Shown: positions 33,036-43,115 of the stretch, in pieces | Layout of the letters: each line of letters starts with the position of its first letter | Position numbering within the stretch: the first letter of the stretch is position 1 | Assembly: GCA_009760885.1 (NCBI GenBank) | Contig: CM019692.1 | Location: 48,487,430-48,551,429, forward strand | Source of the DNA: Achatina immaculata | Taxonomy: Eukaryota > Mollusca > Gastropoda > Stylommatophora > Achatinidae | DNA length: 64,000 nucleotides | Reading direction: 5' to 3' | Notes under the pieces: generated by a model | What the model saw: only the letters and a program-made list of their open reading frames with translations | Databases searched by the model: none | Told to the model about the DNA's origin: nothing | Translations under genes and position numbers: made by a program

Positions 33036-33345
33036 TATCTTATCTTATATCTTATATCCTTCCCGTGCCGTTAAACGTCACATAGGGCTCGCAAAGTAGT
33101 TCGCCAATTTTTCCTGTCTGCGGCGAGTCTTTCAACCTCATCAGAGGATTTTATGCCTGTTAATTTGGCCTCCCTTAATACTGTCCTCTTCAGAGTTTCA
33201 CGCGGTCTGCCTCTTTTTCTTCGGCCTGTTGTGTTCCACTTGATAGCTTGTTTTGGGATTCTCTGATCATTTCTTCTCATCAAGTGGCCAACATATGTCC
33301 ATCTCCTTTTCCTGATCACCCATGAGACTGGTTGTTGTTCAGTCA
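33036..33345 (-). pseudogene. LINE C-terminal fragment, 'YVGHLMRRND' family
   Basis: The minus strand encodes MTEQQPVSWVIRKRRWTYVG, HLMRRNDQRIPKQAIKWNTT, GRRKRGRPRETLKRTVLREA and NWRTTLRALCDV, then a stop and a short 3' UTR ending in (TAAGA)n. The layout (basic Trp-rich segment, GHLMRR, GRRKRGRPRE.) is a standard post-RT tail of LINEs. The same 3' 150 bp is nested in the mariner at 6184. The copy is truncated just 5' of the MTEQQ segment. Confidence 0.87.
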
Positions 33346-33368
33346 TCTGTCTTATCTCTGCATTGTTC

Positions 33369-33413
<45 letters not shown>

Positions 33414-33661
33414 TGTTCTTGAATATTTATAAGGCTTTAAAAAAACGGGGGGAAAAGCCACGAAGAAAAATAATTGAAGAGTTCTCTCTTACTTATCAAT
33501 ACAAACAGAATCAGAATATCACAATATAAGCGAAACTAAAGCAAAATTAAAGTCTTGAACGAAACAAAAAATGTACGAAACAAAACAGGATTTTAAAGAA
33601 AGTGTTTCCATTGTGATTCATGCGTGTTTTAATATAAGTTTGATGGAGCGAAGACGCTGCC
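33346..33661. other. (TA)n microsatellite and featureless sequence
   Basis: (TA)n at about 33373-33409, A-rich beyond. Confidence 0.6.
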
Positions 33662-34161
33662 TGGTTTGGCAATCAACGACTTATAGCTGACATGCAAGCG
33701 TCAAGGCTGGCGAACAGTAGGTGACCAAGACCCTGGGCCCCACCTCTAACTTGTTTATTCCCCCCCCCCCCGTGTCAGGCCTAGCCTGGCTAACGGGGCA
33801 GGGGTCGATATAGTCCCAGTGTTGGTGGACTCTGCTAAAGAAGTATTGCATGTCCAGCGCCGTCTTTACGCATGGGCCCACCTGGGCACTGTCCAGGGGC
33901 CCCAAATGCATGGAGCCCAACTAGCCCTTGGAAATCTGTATATATGAATGTATATGGCGGTGTTATATGCATTACTCTGACCAGGGACCCCCGATGATGT
34001 TACGAGGGCCCTGTGTACACCCCCTTGCTTTTTAGCTCTATCCAGTGACTGAAAACAATGGCTGCCATAACCACCTACCAGTTTAATACAGTCCTGGGCC
34101 CCAACTGCATCGGCAGCGAAGACACCAGCTCACAGCTCCAGAGGTTGAAGAAGAAGAAGAT
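33662..34161 (+). mobile_element. Family C element, copy 4, with an internal insertion
   Basis: 5' end TTTGGCAATCAACGACTTAT, AGCTGACATGCAAGCGTCAA; body GACCAAGACCCTGGGCCCC and GCCTGGCTAACGGGGCAGG; 3' end CAGCTCACAGCTCCAGAGG then GAAGAAGAAGA. About 165 bp between 33855 and 34020 are absent from other copies and start CAGCGCCGTCTTTACGCATG, a hAT-like end, continuing GGGCACTGTCCAGGGGCCCC. This is probably a second element inside the first. Confidence 0.85.
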
Positions 34162-34814
34162 ATATTACAGGATTCGTATATGGAGTCTGGGATAAGCATT
34201 CTTTCACAGGTACCAAATAATATCACAGCTGGTTCCTGTGAAGGTAATACTTCTCACAATCAATTTTTACACTGTATATATTTTTACCCGGAACTTTTTA
34301 TTTCATCTTTCTTGTTATTTATGTTCAAACTCTGGAGACAAAAATATAGCAGTTTCCTCGACACGGTTCCGTAGGGAAGCGAGATTACAAATAAATAATC
34401 TGTAATCACATTTCCTTCAGCGTCAACATAAATTGTGTTTGAAGCTGGCACTAAATTATAAAGAGAGAGAGGGGGGGCGGGAGAGAGGGAAAAAAAGGGG
34501 GGGGGAGAAAGGAAACTTAAAGAGAAACCAGACAGAAAATTAGTCACAGACAGGGAGGTGGACTTGAAGGAAGGAAGGAAGGAAGGAAGGAAGGCAGGAT
34601 GAATGGACGGACGGACGGATGGATGTTTTGGTCGGTAGATAAATATTAAAGAACAAACACAGCTATATTTTCAAAGAACGAAGAACAACACAAACTAGAG
34701 AACATGATCACCTACGTGTATCAGCACAATATTAACTCGGTAAATGATTCAGACATGAATGGTGAAAGACCCAGGTTAAACACGTTCAGTCTCTCCTGTA
34801 CCTGCTTTTCTTTT
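34162..34814. other. No gene; microsatellites
   Basis: G/A-rich tract at 34463-34515 and (GGAA)n then (GGAC/GGAT)n at 34568-34624. Confidence 0.6.
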
Positions 34815-35066
34815 GTTATCCTCCATATTTTACTGCCTTTTCCCCTCTTCCCCTCTTGCTCTCTTCCCCTCTTGCCCTCTTCCTCTCTTGCCCTCTTCCC
34901 CTATTGCCCTCTTCCTCTCCTGCCCTCTTGCCCTCTTCCCCTTTTCCTCTCTTGCTCTCTTCCCCTATTGCCCTCTTCTTCTCTTGCCCTCTTCCCTTCT
35001 TGCCCTCTTCCCTTCTTGCTCTCTTCCCCTCTTGCCTACTTCGCCTCTTGCCCTCTTCCCAGATGG
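34815..35066. repeat. CT-rich minisatellite, ~12-bp unit
   Basis: CTCTTGCCCTCTTCCC and close variants repeat about 20 times. All three plus frames and the minus strand stay open because 12 is a multiple of 3 (for example LLPSSPLALFPSC); the 238-codon frame starting at 34704 is driven by this and is not a supported gene. Confidence 0.93.
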
Positions 35067-35305
35067 AGTAGTTACATTTCATCTTTATTAAAAGGCAAGA
35101 ATCATTTCCATGTGAATGGTTGCCAGAACAGTCCTAAGATCCACTCCTTTTCTACATTTCATCTAATTCAGAAGCATCATATTTCATTATCTTCCATTTT
35201 TTTTCGTCAATTAAAAAAAAAATCTCTCATATATAAATCTCTACATGTAATAGTTATTTCTGTCTGTGCTCTCTGGAGACAGTGGGACGACGAACTGGCT
35301 GTACG

Positions 35306-35490
35306 GACACTTAATCACGCAACATTTAATCATGCAACACTTAATCACTGCCATATAGCTATTCAATTTAGGGGTAGGGTTAGAGGTAGGGTTAGGATCA
35401 GAGGTAGTTTTAGGGGGTAGAGTTAAGGGTACGGTTAAAGTTAAGTTTAACTCGTGATTTAAGTGCCCGAGTGATTAAGTGTCCCGTGAT
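35306..35490. mobile_element. Small inverted-repeat element with a GGGTTA-rich core
   Basis: GACACTTAATCAC at 35306-35318 is perfectly inverted at 35471-35483 (GTGATTAAGTGTC), with further TTTAATCATGC/ACTTAATCAC copies inside. The core (35370-35445) is GGGGTAGGGTTAGAGGTAGG-like, made of degenerate GGGTTA units. Such cores are seen in some MITE-like foldback elements; this one has no clear target duplication. Confidence 0.6.
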
Positions 35491-35639
35491 TATATATCGC
35501 CAAAACCGACGAATTAGTGTAGGGTTAACAAAAGCGTCCTTTGAATATCCATCATATGATCTTGTCTTGACTCCTTCCACATATACCTTTCGGTGTTGGT
35601 GGGACAGATAGTCGTTTCGATAGGGCTTGACGATTTGCT

Positions 35640-36177
35640 TCATATAATGGGATATTTACTGCTTCTGTAATTGCCTTTCTCCATCCCCTGCGTGAGCGGC
35701 CTCTTTCTCTGTTACCTACAAAATCTTAGTGTAAATGTTTTCTGTTACATACTGTCTGGTGGTTACCGTATAACATGGCCAAACCATTCGACTTGCCGTT
35801 TCTGGATATAGTGTAATACTAGTTTTACTCCAACCTTTGCTCTGATGGTGTCATTTCTTATTTGGTCTCCTCTTTGTCATATTTAGTATTCTCCTTAAAC
35901 ATCTCATTTCTGTCGTGATGGTTTTTCTTTTGTTTTTGGCTGTTAGTGTCCATGTTTGACATTGATAGCATAGAGCTGGGAGGAAAATTGTGTTGTACAG
36001 TGGCCTTTTTGTTTCATTTGTGATGCATTTGTTTTTCAGTAAAGGAGTCATTTGTCCAATGATCTGACTTGCTTTATTGCATCTGTTCTCTGTCTCAGAC
36101 TCATGTCTCCCTGAGGATGATATTATGCTACCAAGGTATTTGAAGGGCTGGTTGTCTAGGATGATATTATGCTAGCT
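35640..36177 (-). pseudogene. LINE fragment, 'MRCLRR' family (part downstream of the RTE insertion)
   Basis: Reading the minus strand from about 36110 down: GRHESETENRCNKASQIIGQ, MTPLLKNKCITNETKRPLYN, TIFLPALCYQCQTWTLTAKN, then ITTEMRCLRRILNMTKR. This is the region from the end of the reverse transcriptase into the C-terminal tail. Frameshifts break it after 35851. Its upstream part lies across the RTE insertion at 39100-39540, so both pieces were one element. Confidence 0.82.
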
Positions 36178-36181
36178 AGGT

Positions 36182-39100
36182 GTTACCAAGGAAAACCCCT
36201 GTATCAAACTAAAAAGAAAAATAAGAGTAGGAACATGGAATGTAAGAAGCATGTATGAGGGAAAATATCAAGTAATAGGTGACGAGATGAAAAGAACGGG
36301 GATACACATTTTGGGAATCTGCGAACATCGATGGAAAGGATCAGGACACTTTAAGAGCGTTAATGATAATATATTTATATATTCTGGCGGAGAAGTAGGA
36401 GGAAAGAATGGAGTGGCTTTTTATTTGGACAAATCAACATCAAAAGCATTACTAGGCTACAATCCAGTAAGTGATAGAATCCTAACAATCAGACTTAAGG
36501 GCATTCCTAGAAATGTAACAATCATCCAGATATATGCACCTACATCAGCAGCAGAAGAAGAGGAAGTAGAAAACTTTTATAACACACTGCAAACAACAAT
36601 AGACCAGGTACGGAAAAATGATATTGTATTAATAATGGGGGATTTTAATGCAAAAATTGGTACAGAAAGAGCAGAAGATGAAGGACATGTTGTAGGGAAA
36701 TTTAGCATAGGACATAGAAATGAGGCAGGTGACAATCTAATGGCGTTTTGCATGGAAAATGAGCTAATGATCGCTAACACACTTTTTAAACAACATCCAA
36801 GAAGACTTTACACATGGACATCACCTTATGGGAAAACCAGGAATCAAATAGATTACATTTTAGTGCAGAGAAGGTGGAGGTCAAGCATAACATCAGCAAA
36901 AACTTTACCAGGTGCTGATTGTGACACGGACCATGAGTTATTAATAGCAGACATGAAGATAAAGATAAAAAAGACAGTTACGGGATCAAGACCACTCCGC
37001 TTTGACCTTACAAATATACCAGAGCAATACGATATAGAAGTGAAGAACCGTTTCGAAATCCTGATGGCTGTACAGGAGGAGATGACACCAGATGAATTGG
37101 CTATGCAGGCCAAAGATATCTTAGTAACAACAGCTAAAGACATGGTTCCAGTAAAGAAAACACAAAAGAATAGATGGATCACAGCAGGTACACTAGAACT
37201 GATAAAACAATGTAGAGAAATGAAGACGCAATGGAAAGTGACAAACAACTACAAAGATAAATATAAAACTTTAACAAAAGAAGTACGAAGAAACATACGA
37301 AAAGACAAAAAACAATACATACAAGATTGTTGTGAAAGAATAGAAGAACATCAGAAGTGTGGAAGAGATAGTGAAATGTTTAAAGAAATGAAGACATTGA
37401 CGAGAAATGTCACACCTAAGCTAAATGTAATTTGTGATGAGATGGGGAATACCCTGACAGAGACAGAGGAAATTCTAGAAAGATGGAAGGAATATTGCAA
37501 AAGAATGTATGAAACAACCGACTGTGGAAGCAGAAATCAACAGTGTGAATTATTATTGGAGGAGAAAGAACCCGAACCGACAATGGAAGAAGTTTTATGG
37601 GCAATAAAGAATCTGAAAAATGGTAAATCACCAGGATGTGATGAGATAACAGCTGAATTTATTAAAGCAGGAGGAAAGGAGTGTGCAACAATCTATCATG
37701 CACTATGTAAAAAGATATGGCATTCAGGTGTTTGGCCAAAAGAATGGAAAAGATCTGTATTCATACCACTGTCAAAAAAGGGTAACCTGAAATTATGCAC
37801 CAACTACAGAACTGTTGCTCTGATTAGTCATGCCAGTAAAATTCTGTTAAAAATCATAATGGGTAGACTTCGTAAGAAAATGGAAGAAGAAGTCAATATG
37901 GTCCAAGCTGGTTTCAGGCAAGGAAGAGGATCAAGAGATCATATATTCAATCTAAGATTAATAATAGAGAAATGCAGAGAGTTTAATGTGAATCTATATT
38001 TATCCTTTATAGACTACTCAAAGGCATTTGATTGTGTACAACACCAGAAACTTTGGGAAATAATGGAAAAAATGGGATTTCCAACACATTTGATACAATT
38101 AACATCACTGCTGTATCTAGACCAACAAGCAGCAGTAAGAATAAATGGTGAAACAACAACTTGGTTTGACATAAAACAAGGGGTCCGTCAGGGGTGCATA
38201 TTGTCACCCTACTTATTTAACTTGTATACTGAAAATGTAATGAGGAATGTTAGAGAAGATGTAGACAAAGAATATTACGATGCCATAACAGTTGGAGGTT
38301 ATGAAATACCAGAGATGAGATATGCTGATGACACAGTATTGCTGTCCACAATACAAAAAGGAATGGAAAAACTAATTATGTCAGTCCGCAAGAACAGCAA
38401 AGAGCAGAACCTCTATCTTAATGCAAAGAAAACTAAATTGATGACAACTGACAAAACAAACAAGGCAACTGAAATATGTATCAATGAGGAAAAACTGGAA
38501 GAAGTGGAGAGTTTTGAATATCTTGGATCGCTACTAACTAATAATGGAGATACAATGAGGGAAATTAAAAGGAGGACATCTATCGCTCTTCAGAAAGTAA
38601 AACAAATAAAGAATCTGTGGAGAGGAGCAGACAGAACCACAAAAATAAGATTTTTAAGGGCATGCATCTTTCCCATAGCAACATATGCCTGTGAGACCTG
38701 GACACTTAACAAAACAGCTGAGAGACACATAAATGCCTTTGAATGTAAATGCTACAGAAGAGTTCTCCAAATATCATGGACACAAAAAAGAACAAATATA
38801 TCTATACTGCAAGAGCTTAATATTGAAGAAGGCTGGCTAGTGAAGAGGATTAAAGAGAGAAAACTTAAATATTTTGGACACATTAAACGTCATGATAATT
38901 TAGAGAAGACCGTATTGGAAGGATACATAATGGGAAAAAAAAAAGAGGAATACCAAGACGAAGATGGCTGCAAGACATCGTTGACGATCTGGAAATGGAT
39001 GCAGCAGCAGCAGGCCATCTTGCTCACAACCGAGAGGCCTACAGGAGTGCTGTTTGGGAGGCAAAGTTCCGCAAGGGACATGCAAATGAATGAATGAGGT
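36182..39100 (+). mobile_element. RTE-type LINE, nearly full-length
   Basis: A 2.9-kb non-LTR retrotransposon inserted into a minisatellite made from another LINE. A 4-bp AGGT occurs at both edges (36178-36181 and 39097-39100), compatible with a short target duplication. The 3' end is a very short (ATGA)n tail beginning in the last codons, with essentially no 3' UTR. The 5' boundary falls just ahead of the conserved RVGTWNVRSM that opens RTE endonucleases, so any 5' UTR and start codon are missing. The frame is open from 36176 with no stop up to the tail. Confidence 0.93.
36251..39097 (+). CDS. Endonuclease/reverse transcriptase of an RTE-type LINE (948 codons from first Met, C-terminus frameshifted)
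   Basis: Nicks genomic DNA and copies the element's RNA in place. The apurinic-type endonuclease domain spans residues 1-235: GICEHRW (Glu25), YAPTS (95-99), GDFNAKIG (130-137), YTWTSP (187-192), NQIDYIL (198-204) and DTDHELL (His228). The frame continues upstream without stop to 36182 and includes RVGTWNVRS, so Met1 is only the first available ATG. The reverse transcriptase spans about 450-760: FIDYSKAFD (~586), QGVRQGCILSP (~642), YADDTVLLS (691-699, catalytic Asp pair) and FEYLGSLL (~755). After FECKCYRRVLQISW (~830) and YFGHIKRHDNLEKT, the run of ten A at 38935-38944 shifts the frame: the next frame reads RGIPRRRWLQDIVDDLEMDA, then GHLAHNREAYRSAVWEAKFR and KGHANE, as in other copies. Likely recent but non-functional at its end. 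Confidence 0.92.
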   Translation: MYEGKYQVIGDEMKRTGIHILGICEHRWKGSGHFKSVNDNIFIYSGGEVGGKNGVAFYLDKSTSKALLGYNPVSDRILTIRLKGIPRNVTIIQIYAPTSAAEEEEVENFYNTLQTTIDQVRKNDIVLIMGDFNAKIGTERAEDEGHVVGKFSIGHRNEAGDNLMAFCMENELMIANTLFKQHPRRLYTWTSPYGKTRNQIDYILVQRRWRSSITSAKTLPGADCDTDHELLIADMKIKIKKTVTGSRPLRFDLTNIPEQYDIEVKNRFEILMAVQEEMTPDELAMQAKDILVTTAKDMVPVKKTQKNRWITAGTLELIKQCREMKTQWKVTNNYKDKYKTLTKEVRRNIRKDKKQYIQDCCERIEEHQKCGRDSEMFKEMKTLTRNVTPKLNVICDEMGNTLTETEEILERWKEYCKRMYETTDCGSRNQQCELLLEEKEPEPTMEEVLWAIKNLKNGKSPGCDEITAEFIKAGGKECATIYHALCKKIWHSGVWPKEWKRSVFIPLSKKGNLKLCTNYRTVALISHASKILLKIIMGRLRKKMEEEVNMVQAGFRQGRGSRDHIFNLRLIIEKCREFNVNLYLSFIDYSKAFDCVQHQKLWEIMEKMGFPTHLIQLTSLLYLDQQAAVRINGETTTWFDIKQGVRQGCILSPYLFNLYTENVMRNVREDVDKEYYDAITVGGYEIPEMRYADDTVLLSTIQKGMEKLIMSVRKNSKEQNLYLNAKKTKLMTTDKTNKATEICINEEKLEEVESFEYLGSLLTNNGDTMREIKRRTSIALQKVKQIKNLWRGADRTTKIRFLRACIFPIATYACETWTLNKTAERHINAFECKCYRRVLQISWTQKRTNISILQELNIEEGWLVKRIKERKLKYFGHIKRHDNLEKTVLEGYIMGKKKEEYQDEDGCKTSLTIWKWMQQQQAILLTTERPTGVLFGRQSSARDMQMNE

Positions 39101-39410
39101 ATTTGAAGGGCTGGTTGTCTAGGATGATATTATGCTAGCTAGGTATTTGAAGGGCTGGTTGTCTAGGATGATATTATGCTACCTATGTGGTTGAAATGTT
39201 TCACTTGTTTGAAGGACTGGTTGTCTAGGATGATATTATGCTAGCTAGGTATTTGAAGGGATGGTTGTCTAGGATGATATTATGCTAGCTAGGTATTTGA
39301 AGGGCTGGTTGTCTAGGATGATATTATGCTACCTAGGTGGTTGAAATGTTTCACTTGTTTGAAGGACTGGTTGTCTAGGATGATATTATGGTATCTAGGT
39401 ATCATATGAT
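39097..39410. repeat. 44-bp minisatellite derived from a LINE reading frame, interrupted by the RTE
   Basis: AGGTATTTGAAGGGCTGGTT and GTCTAGGATGATATTATGCT repeat at about 39098, 39141, 39245 and 39289, with a longer form carrying GGTTGAAATGTTTCACTTG at 39187 and 39333. A further unit lies upstream of the RTE at 36137-36178. Reversed, the unit reads AGCATAATATCATCCTAGAC, i.e. ...NIILDNQPFKYL..., a segment of the 'MRCLRR' LINE reverse transcriptase region. Confidence 0.9.
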
Positions 39411-39560
39411 CATTTGGTTTTAAATCTGATGGCGCAGAACTCTCTATTAAAAGCTCGTTAAAGAATTTCTCTCCAACAATCTTGTCTTTCATGTCACGCG
39501 GCCAAGGTTTTGGACCTCTCTCAGCAAGGCTTTCCACTTTAACCTAAGCACTGCATCTTG
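39411..39560 (-). pseudogene. LINE fragment, 'MRCLRR' family (part upstream of the array)
   Basis: The minus strand encodes KPWPRDMKDKIVGEKFFNEL and, entering the array, NIILDNQSFKQVKHFNHLGS plus IISS, the usual YLGSIIS signature after the YADD motif of RTE-like reverse transcriptases. It continues on the far side of the RTE insertion at 36110. Confidence 0.72.
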
Positions 39561-39940
39561 TGGCTGTTCTGAAGCTTGTCTTGTCTCTTCTTCTCTTCTA
39601 ACACTTTCACTGAAGAGACAAATAGACGTCTTGATAGAGCTCGGCAGTTTGTCTCATATAATGGCATATTTAAGGTTTCTGTAATTTCTTTCCGTTACCT
39701 CTTGTGTGGGCGGCTTCTCCTTCTCTGGTATTTCTTAACCATAACGTTTCTGTGGTACTGTATAAAGTCTGGCCGTAGCCGCATAGCCTGGCCAAAACAT
39801 ATAACATATTTCTTGGTGTAGCACAGTACGCTGTTACTCCAGTCCTTTCCCTTATGTTGTCATTTCTGACTCGGCCTCGTCTTGTTGCATTTAATATTCT
39901 TCTTAAACATCTCATTTCTGTCGTGATGATTATCATTTCA
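39561..39940 (-). pseudogene. Second 'MRCLRR' LINE C-terminal fragment
   Basis: The minus strand encodes ITTEMRCLRRILNATRRGRV, RNDNIRERTGVTAYCATPRN, MLYVLARLCGYGQTLYSTTE and a basic end. It matches 35640-35910 over its length, so it is another copy and not a continuation. The GRVRNDNIRERTGV segment is the best-preserved form of this tail in the window. Confidence 0.82.
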
Positions 39941-41059
39941 ATGTAAAGAGATCCACCGCCGGCTTGCTGGGTCGGTCGTGGTTTAAGGGCGTACTGTAAT
40001 TTAACCCAGGAGAGTCCGTTTCCCTGAGCAAGCCAGAGCCCACCCAGTCAGCCATCATTCTGAAGCGTATGTTTAAAACATGCCTCGGCCGCATCTCAAC
40101 TCACCACATAATGGATCCCGGTAGGATGAACGCTCACGCGATGTATGCACCACTTATTGAGTAAGATTAGTCATTTCAAAGACTTACATATTAGGATACT
40201 CCAGGAGAATATAGGTCAGCAGAGCCTATGAATATTCATCCCCATGCGCATTAAATTCAGTAGATGACCAGGCGGACAACAGCGAAATTGTAAAAGACGG
40301 CTACGTCCACTATAAAACGTAGGAATTATACCAACAATTATTCTAACTACGGATGATAACAGCGAACATCCAACACAGAGCAATACACAAGAGGGAATTT
40401 TTTTCTACAAATAATTGTCATGAATGACTGATGTTTCTCTTCATTAGTTTATCTCCATTCCATCCTTCTTCTGTTTTTTTTTTTTTTTGAGAACAAGGGG
40501 AATAATGTTCTTTGATGAATCTCACATCTGTATGGAGTGTACGCACAATTCAAAGCTGGCTTATAGAAAAATAAAGCTATGATTTTGTAAACAACTTTAA
40601 ATCATGAATGTTACGGTCGACTAGTAGCAGAAAAAAAAAGACGATAGTTGATGCGAGAGCCAGTCTGCGGAAGGAAAGGAAGAGGAAAGTTGAGACAACA
40701 TAGCAAGGGAAACGCAAACAAATGTACAAATAGTGTTAAGAAGAAATATTAAAGGGGATTCCCCTCATTACACGAACTCAAAGGTTTAATGACAGAATTT
40801 GAGACGTATGGTTAAAATTTATTAAAACGTTTGAAATGGTTGGGGGTGGGACTGGGGATTAGACGTCCCCAAAAATGGGATCTGGCTTCTGACTCAAAGC
40901 TTCGAGACAACCTCATTTTCCTAAAATGCTCACTGTTGACCACATGCACAAACTGTTACTTCCGGCAGATACTGAATGAATGTGAAGAAATCCTTGAGCA
41001 CAGTTTTCTTGGTTATAATCTTGCCCACTGAAATAATAGGGAAAAGGAGATGTGGTTAT
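39941..41059. other. No gene recognised
   Basis: 39955-40155 is GC-richer than its surroundings and contains GCTGGGTCGGTCGTGG and CCACCCAGTCAGCC, possibly an old SINE, but no convincing A/B box pair. The remainder is AT-rich with a T-run at 40472. Confidence 0.45.
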
Positions 41060-41985
41060 GAACAATCAACTAGATAAGACATGATTTGAAGGTGTGCTTA
41101 TGAATAATCAAATAGATGAGACATGATTAGAGTGTGTGGTTATGAATAATTAAGAGATATAATTTGGAGGTGTGGTTATGAATAATTAACTAGAAGAGAT
41201 ATCATTTGAATGTGTGGTTATGAATAACCAACTAGAAGAGAAATCATTTGAATGTGTGGTTATGAATAATCAACTAGAAGAGATATCATTTGAATGTGTG
41301 GTTATGAATAATCAACTAGAAGAGATATCATTTGAATGTGTGGTTATGAATAATCAACTAGAAGAGATATCATTTGAATGTGTGGTTATGAATAATCAAC
41401 TAGAAGAGATATCATTTGAATGTGTGGTTATGAATAATCAACTAGAAGAGATATCATTTGAATGTGTGGTTATGAATAATCAACTAGAAGAGACATGAAT
41501 TAGTGGTGTGGGTATGAACAGTTAACTTGAAGGCATGATTTGGAAGTGTAGTTAAGACAAAACATCACTCCGAGCTGTGGTTATGAATTATTATCTAGAA
41601 GACATGACTTGCTTTTGACAAATCAAACGGTAAAAAAGCATGATTTGAAGGTGTAGCTGTGAATAATGAACTATTAAAAACATAAATGGAGGCGTGGCTA
41701 GGAATAATCAACTAGAAGAGACATGATTTGGAGGTGTGGCTAGGAATAATCAACTAGAAGAGACATGATTTGGAGGTGTGGCTAGGAATAATCAAGAAAC
41801 ATGATTTGGATGTGTGGCTAGGAATAATCAACTAGAAGAGAAATGATTTGGAGGCGTGGCTACGAATAATCAACTAGAAGAGACATGATTTGGAGGTGTG
41901 GCTAGGAATAATCAACTAGAAGAGACATGATTTGGAGGTGTGGCTAGGAATAATCAACTAGAAGAGACATAATTTGGAAGCGGAC
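41060..41985. repeat. Minisatellite, 42-bp unit, about 22 copies in two sub-arrays
   Basis: First sub-array (41130-41500): AATGTGTGGTTATGAATAAT and CAACTAGAAGAGATATCATT plus TG. Second (41690-41975): GGAGGTGTGGCTAGGAATAA and TCAACTAGAAGAGACATGAT. A degenerate zone (41510-41690) separates them. The 14-codon period keeps a frame open, giving repeated VVMNNQLEEISFEC; it has no non-repeat coding sequence on either side. Confidence 0.95.
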
Positions 41986-43016
41986 TTATGAACGGTCAAG
42001 TTGTATGATTGACATGATGGCTATGCTGTCTTGAAGAAAGCTCACTTAACAAGCTCTTCCGACTGCACCAGACTGTTTATTAAAGAAAAATTCATGTACT
42101 TCTTGTTTTGTGCACCCTCCAAATAAGAAAACGAAACTTTTATTTCAGGGACCTGTAACCTGCACGGAGTTTTTCTTGCCTGTGGGTAAAATCTGGGAAA
42201 TGTTTATAACATGGAGGATCTCCTATCTCAATAGTGGCAGGCATGAAAAAAAAAGGAGGCAGTCAATGTTCGCAGTTATTTGCTAAAAATTTGTGCAGGA
42301 AAACAAAACCAGGAAATTCACAACGAGGAAAAGTTTCTGGAGGAAAAGGCGTCTTTTGAAAACAATGGTCGAATGAGATGAAACTAAAAACATAAGGGAG
42401 ATGAAGTGCTCGTGGAATGAAGTTTTCGCTTCTTTATATAAAGAGGGCAAGCAACTAAAGAAATCTATCAAGCAATAAAAAAGTTAATCCAGTTAGTGTA
42501 AAGAACTTACTAGAGGGGGGCGGGGGAGAAAGAAGGAAAGAAAGAGAGACAGAGAGAGAAAGAGAGAGAGACTCAAAGGAGTGCAGTGACTAATAGCGTG
42601 AGAGCAGCCAAGAGATACAAAGATATGGTTAGAACTAAATGTGAATGTTGATGTAGTCACTTATTACAGGTTCTTCCCCCCCCCCTTTTTTTCCCACATC
42701 AGCTGACTGACGGGAAAGAAGAGAGGTATGGTTGTGTGTGGAGAGGGGGAGGGAGGGAGGGAGTAGAGTGTTGGGCAGTAAGAGCCACACTTTCAACAGT
42801 TTGCGACATTCAAATATTTATGTCTAAAGACAGGACGAGTGTGTTCAATGTTTCATATATACAACGTTTATTGCTCTTCAGCTCACGGAAAAGTTCTTGA
42901 ATTATAATGAAATATAGCTTTCATGTTGTTTATAACTTGGAAGTCGAGGAAAGTAATCTTCGAGAGTGTAGAGAGTGAGAGAGAGAGAGAGAGAAAGAGA
43001 ACGAACAAACGAACAT
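41986..43016. other. No gene; low-complexity patches
   Basis: G/A-rich stretch at 42515-42570, C/T-run at 42677-42693, G-rich patch at 42740-42762, (GA)n at 42975-43000. Confidence 0.55.
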
Positions 43017-43115
43017 ACTTTATTTTCAAAGGGTTAAGAATTGGGCACGCAGGTCCGTCTGACATTCTGCCCTTCATCACACAGCTTTCACTCAGTCACA
43101 GTCATTCAGCATTTG
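43017..43115 (-). mobile_element. LINE 3' UTR fragment, 'LWNTLP' family, copy 3
   Basis: CTTTATTTTCAAAGGGTTAA, GAATTGGGCACGCAGG and TCTGACATTCTGCCCTTCAT are shared with 45980-46050 and 59410-59480. Only the extreme 3' end is present. The neighbouring (GA)n and GAACGAAC may be its tail. Confidence 0.82.

Noticed and set aside
34704..35420. 238-codon open frame on the plus strand
   Set aside because: It is dominated by a 12-bp CT-rich minisatellite (34815-35066) that keeps several frames open on both strands; the rest lacks any motif.
41214..41498. Repeat protein with a 14-residue period (VVMNNQLEEISFEC)
   Set aside because: The 42-bp DNA unit continues outside the frame on both sides with frame-breaking indels; the peptide follows from the minisatellite.
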